Shown here: positions 57,470 through 64,000 of the stretch, one piece after another
How the letters are laid out: each line of letters begins with the position of its first letter
How positions within the stretch are numbered: position 1 is the first letter of the stretch
Assembly (NCBI RefSeq): GCF_004379255.2
Contig: NC_056036.1
Coordinates: 40,883,576 to 40,947,575 of the forward strand
DNA from: Salvia splendens
Lineage: Eukaryota; Streptophyta; Magnoliopsida; Lamiales; Lamiaceae
DNA length: 64,000 bases
Direction: 5' to 3'
Notes under the pieces: model-generated
Told to the model about the DNA's origin: nothing
What the model saw: only the letters and a program-made list of their open reading frames with translations
Database searches by the model: none
Position numbers and translations under genes: made by a program

Positions 57470-57927
57470 TTTGGTGTTTGCTGCATTGTATGAGTGAGTT
57501 TGGTGTTAATCTCCTTTTATTAATGTGAATATTTGAGGTGGATTGTTTAGGAAGTTGGAATTAGAAAGCAAATAACATTTTGACTATGGAATTTTCTATT
57601 GCAGAATTTGCAGTGACCAAGTCTAGTCCAACTGCCAAAGCTTCTCTTGTAATATTCCTCCAACTACTCTCAACTTCCAATAGAATCCTCTTCTGAAAAA
57701 CACAGCACTAACAAAACATTTAGTAAAAAGGAAGAGGGTAAATAAGAAAAAAAGTTGAAAATTTTAACAATTTAAACATTGTTGGAAGAATGTTACTACA
57801 AAACTAGGTTTTCACTCTCCAATTGAAGTATGTATAAACAACGCTAAAACAAACATGGAAATTAAAAGATATACATAGACAGATGCTGAACAATTCTCAT
57901 CACACTATGAATCTACTTGGATGACTG
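57470..57927. other. spacer between the F-box gene and the UTP10 gene
   Basis: AT-rich, with no gene seen. It serves as the promoter side of the F-box gene (57470 onward) and the 3' UTR side of the UTP10 gene (up to 57927). Confidence 0.5.
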
Positions 57928-60900
57928 TCACAGATACTCTCGAAGGCTCTCGCCACTCATGGATTCCATTTCCTTGAGAATTTCTTGAGCAAGCGATTTG
58001 ACAGGTAGCTCTGAATCTTCAAGCAACTCACCAAAGAAGGGAATAGTTTCTGGCAAAAACACGAGAAACTCCTCTTTCAAGTTCTCCACAAAATGCTTAA
58101 TTATTCTCAACCCCAACATACGGGCACGTATCTTTTCACTGCGAGTCTGCATCAACACCTGCAATCAAAGGACAAAGAAAAAAATTAGTACTATTTGGAA
58201 TATTTATATCCCCTTGATCCCCCTAATAGGATTCAAAGCACATGAGAAAGTGAGTGGGCGCATATGCATCTATAGAACCTTAGAAAAAAACCTACATACT
58301 AAGAAAAAAAAGTATCAACAACACTTAAAACAGCAAGATATCGGTACTAAGTGATGCCTATGATCACCACGTTAGATGTAACACGAAGCATATTTTAGCA
58401 GTCAGAAAATTGAAAAACCCACCAATTTAATGTGCGTTTCAGCTCACTAATATCGACACACAGCACACTGGCAAAGTTAGATAACTGAAGATTGACATTT
58501 ATGAAAACCAAATCTACTGACAAACAAAAACTTAACCCTAGATTGTGCTCTATTTACTTCAATAATAGCAAAATGGAAACAGCAAAGCGAAACTGAAGTG
58601 AGAAAGAAGTTTATTAGATGGGAGTATTTTTTTTTACCTCGTGATTCAGAGGCTTCCATAGGAGGTCTGAACCAGCAGTAACAGCCATCTGACCAATACA
58701 GGCAACCAACAAATTATCCACTTCTTCTATGGATGGCACATCAGGATGACTGCCAATGTCAACTGGGGGTTCTACTACAAGCTGTGAAACCAATGGTTTC
58801 AAAAGAACCTGGAAAACAGATGGAAATCAACAAAAGAATGTAATGCCAGAGTAGCTGAACTTCCAAAATGTAAGTGTTGTGTCAAACAGAACTATTAAGC
58901 AACAATAATGCAAAAAGCAGGAAATTTCTCTTGCCTGGAAATTAGAAGAACCAAGAAACCTTGAGTTTCCAGTATCATAGAGGAAACACTTATGGAGAGA
59001 TGACAAGATCAAAGCCCGGAGATGCCACATTGGAGGGGACAATTCACCGTCTTTGTCCTTTGTTTTATTATTAAGCTTAGCCTTCTTTTTCTTCTGAGAC
59101 AGTCCCGTGTTCATAACTTCAGCATCAAGAAGAAATCGAACACAGCCATCCAGAAAATACTTGAAGTATGGAACAAACAGAGACCTGGTGTAAAAATAAA
59201 AAAAATGATTGATGTCATGATTGAATAAAAAACAAAGCTATACAGAGAAGAAAAAGAAAGTAAGGGACTGTGATTAAGAAAAAAACAAGAAATGTGCCAA
59301 CTCACCGATGGCTTTCAGCAAGTTTGTTCACCACACTATAGAAAGAGATAGCACGGCCATTAGCACTTTCAGGATGCTCTTCATCACCTTTCAGATTTAT
59401 ACCAGACCATTCAATAGTCTTGACAAAAAGTGGCCTGAACATAGTCTCTGTGAGTTTCATAGTCAGGGTAACAATAGCATTGAGGACATATTGCTCAACA
59501 GAACTAATATTCTGAACTGAAGCAGGGTTCTGATGCCGTATATCAAGAGCTAGCAGACATAAGTCAAATACTTTTGCATGGTAAGCACCAACTGAGGATC
59601 TATCCATTGAACCAACCAAATTTCCAAGCATTTCAAAAACAATCAGCAAACTCGAATCCCCAGACTTAAAAGCATCAGAGTATATTGATAACACAGGGGA
59701 GAGCAGAAGTCGAACCTAAGGAATAAATTAAATCCATCAGTAAACATTACAATATAGAATAAATGGAAACTACAAAAACTCACAGGGATCTTATCAGTGA
59801 TGAGCTTGCGCACAACATCAGCTTTCAACTTCTGCTTTTGATCAGCAGCGGAAAAGGACAGCGGATGCAATACAACTAGTTTTAATATGTCCCCCAAATA
59901 AGGATTTAGAAACCCTGAAAGCTTGGTGATGACTGCCTCCAAGGTTAGTAGAATTGACATGAAAAGGGAGTGCTCTGATGAAGACCATGTAGCACTGTTG
60001 TGTGTTCTCTGAATTTCTGCAACCGCTGAAGAAACATCAGGAGATCTCCCAAGTATGGAATCCATAACACTAGGAAGTTCAGGAAGCGCTCTTGGCCCAA
60101 GCGCATTAACTAAAGCACCAGTGGTGCGAAGACAATGACTAGAGAAAATTGTATTGTCTGAACATATCCCCCTACATACAGATCCAAAGCACATGCCAAG
60201 GACTTTATCTTGTGAAGGGAACCTGTTTGCTAATGCCTCCAATGCAGATACTGCTGCCAGTTTCAGGGAAGTACTAGAGCTATCATCATGGGCATCGAGT
60301 AATGTCAATATTTCCAAACACAACTTCTCAAACGATTCTTCAGATGTCTTGTTCAGATTTAGCCATAAGCTTCTTAAATTTGATACTAAATTCTTCTTAT
60401 CAATCTTTGTGTTTGTACCCAAGTTCTTCATGGTCTCACACAAAAGCCCAAGAGCCTGTCCAATAGGAAGCTTAAGAATGTGATAATCTAGCCAAGGATT
60501 AAACAGATCAAACAAAGAAAATAGGGGGAAAATAGGTGAGTATGCAATGCATATCTTAGAGTCACTACAACCAATTGATCTAATTTGCTCGAGAGAAAAT
60601 TTGACAAAAAAGTTCTCTTGAGTTTGATTAGGTATGCAATATAATCATGTAGGTTAGCTTGTTTGCAACAACTCCAGTGGTTACATAAAATGTAAGTTCA
60701 ATTACCTTCTTCCTGACATTTTTATCAGCATGACTGATCAAAGTAATAGTGACTTTGAAGAAGGTGGATGGCAAAAGGCCCCTTATAAGAGTTTTCAAGA
60801 CACCACGAATGAACTCCTTTAGCTCACTCTTGATGAAAGCTGGAACACCAACATGCTTCTTTTTAGAGTCAACCAGGTGAAGATGATACACAACTTGCTC

Positions 60901-63900
60901 CATAAGATCACCAGTCATTGTCTGCAGAAATTGGTTCCAGGTGGAATAAAATTACAAAAGGCCGTGTCTATATGAAAAAACTATTATTCTTATCCGAAAA
61001 AATAGCAGCAGCATTATTGATTTCAATATAACAGTTCTGGTTACAGAATCCTCTAAACAACAGAATTCCTAGTATCTTTCTGTAAATGTGCACCAACAGT
61101 AAAAAAGATGCAGTTATTATTTCTCACCTGAATCTCATTTGAAGTTTCTTCCAACTCAAGCTTGTAGTAATTTTCAGGATCTCGCAACTTGTTAGCAACA
61201 AAGTGCATTGCCACCAGCAAATGTATAGATGTGTCTTCATTTAAGGAATTATTTCCAATTTTCTTAAGTGCTAAGACGAGAGAAGGAAGCCAGGTTGTGC
61301 AAGAATACTGCTCACAGAGTGTCACAGCAAATTCGTACTCCCATAGCTTATTGATTGCAAAAGTCAAGTGTTCTAAAGATCGCCCTTGAACATGGAAATT
61401 AAGGTCGTTATTTCTAGAGATCAATGATTGGAAGAGGAGAAAGAGCAGTGAACCCAGATTTTCAGCCTCTCCAAGAGTTCTGCAAGAGAGGAGTTGTCAG
61501 CAAAAGCAAAAATTTAGAAACCATAATGACAAGAATGCAAATTCTACCTTAATATATGTGCAATGATAGGAAGTCTCCTATGTTCTGCAACTTGCGGCAA
61601 AACATCCACAAAAACCTAACAGACGGACAATAGCTGCTCAGAAAAATTCAACCAGCTCGTCAAAAGAAATTACACAAAAAGCTTGGTAAAGTACCTGAAG
61701 CAACTGGTCTGTGTTGGTAGTCTTGGATAACCAGCAAGGTAAAATGGCTGATATAAGCCCTTCAAACACACGTTGAGAATATTTGTCCCACTAAAGATCA
61801 ACCAAATTGCATATTCTTTGTCAATTTCAGGTTATGTAAGAGATGAAGCATAATACAGTTATACTCTACAAAATGTGAATCATGTTCAATGTGTAGGACA
61901 TTAAACTAAATCTAAAGCAATTTAAGTATAAACAGCTGAGATACAGGTCTATATCATCAAGCAACCAACCTGTGTTATAGTAGAATCACCAACAGCAGCA
62001 AGAATATCCAGGATTTGATCCAAGACTTTGTCAGGTATAATCTTTACAAGGGTGGTAATCAACGAGAATGCATGATTCCGAGTAACAGCATCACTTGATG
62101 ACCGAGCACAGCTTACTAAAAGTTGAAGGTCAAAAATATGAGTGATGTCCTGAAAATAAAAACTTATGTTAGTTGTGCTAAGTTGGAGCCAGATATATAA
62201 CTGGCGTGGTACGGGAATGACCTTTTGCTGAAAATCATTTCCCATTGAAGCACAGATATCTTCCAAAGTGAGTAGCAAAGTCTGCTGAATGAAGGTTTTT
62301 GTCTCAGAAACAACACTAGATGGCGCAGCTACAAGCCCTTTATTCTGCTCAGTGACTTCAGAAATCCACCCATCATCCACAAATATCAAGTGGAGGAGCT
62401 TAAATAGGGGACCAACAAGTGAAGTTCTACAAACATGTGATAAGGCACATCAGTTCCACAATCATACGAGTCACTGAAATTATCACAGCAGAAAGCAAGT
62501 AATAACTGCAATGCAAAAGCATGTCAGGCATACCTCTTAACTATGTTTTTCTTTATCAAAATTACTTCAAGAAGAGCACTCAAGAGAGAGTGGGTTTTTT
62601 CTCTGTCAAGTATTCCAGAATAAGAACCAGGATCATGATATTTGGAAGATTTCTTTTGCTTCTTCCCTTGTTGTGGAGTCGCTGGAATATTTTTCTGTCC
62701 CATAATCGAATCAAGAGTCCATACAACAACTGAAGAATTTATCTGCAAGATTGCAGGAGAAGTCAAGTACTACTAATTGATGGTAAAAGATATGAAATAT
62801 AAATTTTATTGTAGAATCTCCAGTGATCAGCTTCTGGATCATACACATTGCCATTAGAAATCAAGAATATCAATTATTGATTATAAATGAAAGCATATTG
62901 ACTCTAGGATGTTAAAAATGCCATAAAGCTGAATATAAGTTTTGTATCTGGTAGATGTAGTGTCATTCATACTCATCCTAATAAGACATAACAATCCAGA
63001 ATGAGGCACCAGCCTACAAGTAAAAATAAAAAATAAGTGAAGAGATACAAGCTGAGATGACCTACATTTATTTTCAACAATGCATCTCTTGTAGAATTCT
63101 GTATAATGCCATTTGCACTCCTAAACAAAACCAATAGGTTTCCGAAGATAAGCTCCTGCAAAAGAAATAGGAAAAATGAATTTTATGCGTACACCAAGAC
63201 ATGAGAAGATTTTCCTAGTTGCAGAGAGATTCATAAAGAATCTTTCTAGTCCTCAAGGTGCATCAGATAATCACATAGTAAAGTTGCATAATTATAATTA
63301 TAACTCAGCAGCATCATGGGCATCATGGATAGAGAATTCCGATAGAGAATTCCACATCACAAGGCAAGTTGCAAGAACTCAACTACAAGTATCAAGGTCA
63401 GATTGTGTTACAGAAATCCAATTGTTGCATCTCTAAGTTGACAGGAATTATTTTAGAGTAAATTAGAACTACTATAGTGAAGACCGACTCAAAAATAACT
63501 TTAAAGTTATCCAACTCGTTTAGAAACAACTGAAGGAAAGCCACACGGCTTCCTTATGCATAAGATATCATAAAGATTAAAGACCATCCCTGAATTTGTT
63601 TGGATTGGGTGTGAGTGCGGGGGGGAAGGGGGAGGCCAACCTGAGTTTCAGTCTTCAAATCTCCATAAAGAGAACTACTAAGATTTCTCAAAATTGTCAT
63701 GCATGGCTCTATTACTGCCAATTCTTCGGAATCCTTAACCTGAGAATGCAAGAACTAATAAGGTCCCATATACTCCGGAAAAACAGAAAACACATTTTTA
63801 GAAAAGAGACTTACCCATAAAGCCTTCAATATACAGTCCCCTAAGTCCTGTGCTTCATGAGACGAATTCGCCATGGTACAACACTGAGGAACGCATAAAT

Positions 63901-64000
63901 TTAGAAATGTAATATATCAAGGTTTGAGGTCCAACATCCAGAGGTAAAATAACGACCATAAAAGGTACCTCCAGCAGAAGGCACAATATGTCAACTTCAC
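57928..64000 (-). CDS. UTP10/HEATR1-like U3 snoRNP (small-subunit processome) protein, C-terminal half, partial
   Basis: UTP10/HEATR1 is a large HEAT-repeat nucleolar protein of the small-subunit processome, needed for pre-18S rRNA processing. Exons read leftward: 64000(partial)-63969, 63883-63815, 63739-63641, 63155-63066, 62742-62534, 62426-62222, 62149-61970, 61790-61695, 61615-61548, 61480-61128, 60921-60706, 60455-59784, 59715-59306, 59184-58935, 58808-58638 and 58158-57928. Over 1100 residues are visible, about half the family's usual length; the N-terminal half lies beyond the window. HEAT-like helices recur throughout. The BP28CT domain spans exons 59715-59306 and 59184-58935 ([33 protein letters not shown]), and the end matches the family ([12 protein letters not shown], then SLREYL). 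Phases agree at every junction except exon 61480-61128, which has one extra base near 61438-61443. The intron after 58935 has a GC donor. Confidence 0.9.

Overview
This is plant nuclear DNA from a eudicot, probably an asterid and possibly Lamiales. The lineage is an impression from protein similarity, not a test. Support for a plant genome: intron-containing genes of plant-specific families (EIN3-like, RIN2-type RING/CUE ligase, F-box/LRR, GOLVEN/RGF peptide, plant-type SF1 with an RRM), a Tnt1-type Copia element, MULE, PIF/Harbinger and Stowaway-like elements, and long AT-rich spacers.

Layout. 1-3351: an EIL3/SLIM1-type transcription factor whose N-terminus is broken by one extra base. 4029-4523 (-): a small membrane protein. 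5223-5878 (-): a four-exon GOLVEN/RGF/CLEL peptide precursor assembled here by hand from exons too short to stand out as ORFs. 8548-13600 (-): a complete 12-exon RIN2-like E3 ligase of 573 aa. 14951-15743: a PIF/Harbinger-type element. 17905-24237: a 6.3-kb MULE with about 0.6-kb terminal inverted repeats and a 10-bp target duplication, carrying a decayed plant-mobile-domain (PMD) gene and a decayed MuDR transposase, and studded with CGCCAAT/ATTGGCG palindromes. Directly to its right lies a broken TIP-type aquaporin last exon. 25145-26647 (-): an F-box/LRR gene.

28355-28902 is a MULE-type MITE. 30350-42681 is a 12.3-kb direct tandem array of six nearly identical units of about 2.06 kb, each holding one solo-LTR-like segment. 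Three diagnostic variants suggest a dimeric higher-order pattern. 43719-46034 (+): splicing factor SF1/BBP on a single exon. 48756-55463 (-): a plant gene of unknown function whose first coding exon is split by a young Copia retrotransposon (49985-55209, target duplication GATTG). With the element and one duplication set aside, the three exons have consistent phase and give 267 codons plus a stop. 56279-57469 (-): an F-box protein. 57928-64000 (-): the C-terminal half of UTP10/HEATR1, running off the right edge, with one apparent single-base frameshift.

The genes do not form a pathway; this is an ordinary gene neighbourhood reshaped by mobile elements. The least ordinary structures are the PMD-carrying MULE with its palindromes, the tandem array, the Copia-split gene and the unobvious GOLVEN gene. 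All exon boundaries were read by eye from GT/AG sites, phase continuity and family resemblance; no database search or transcript data were available.
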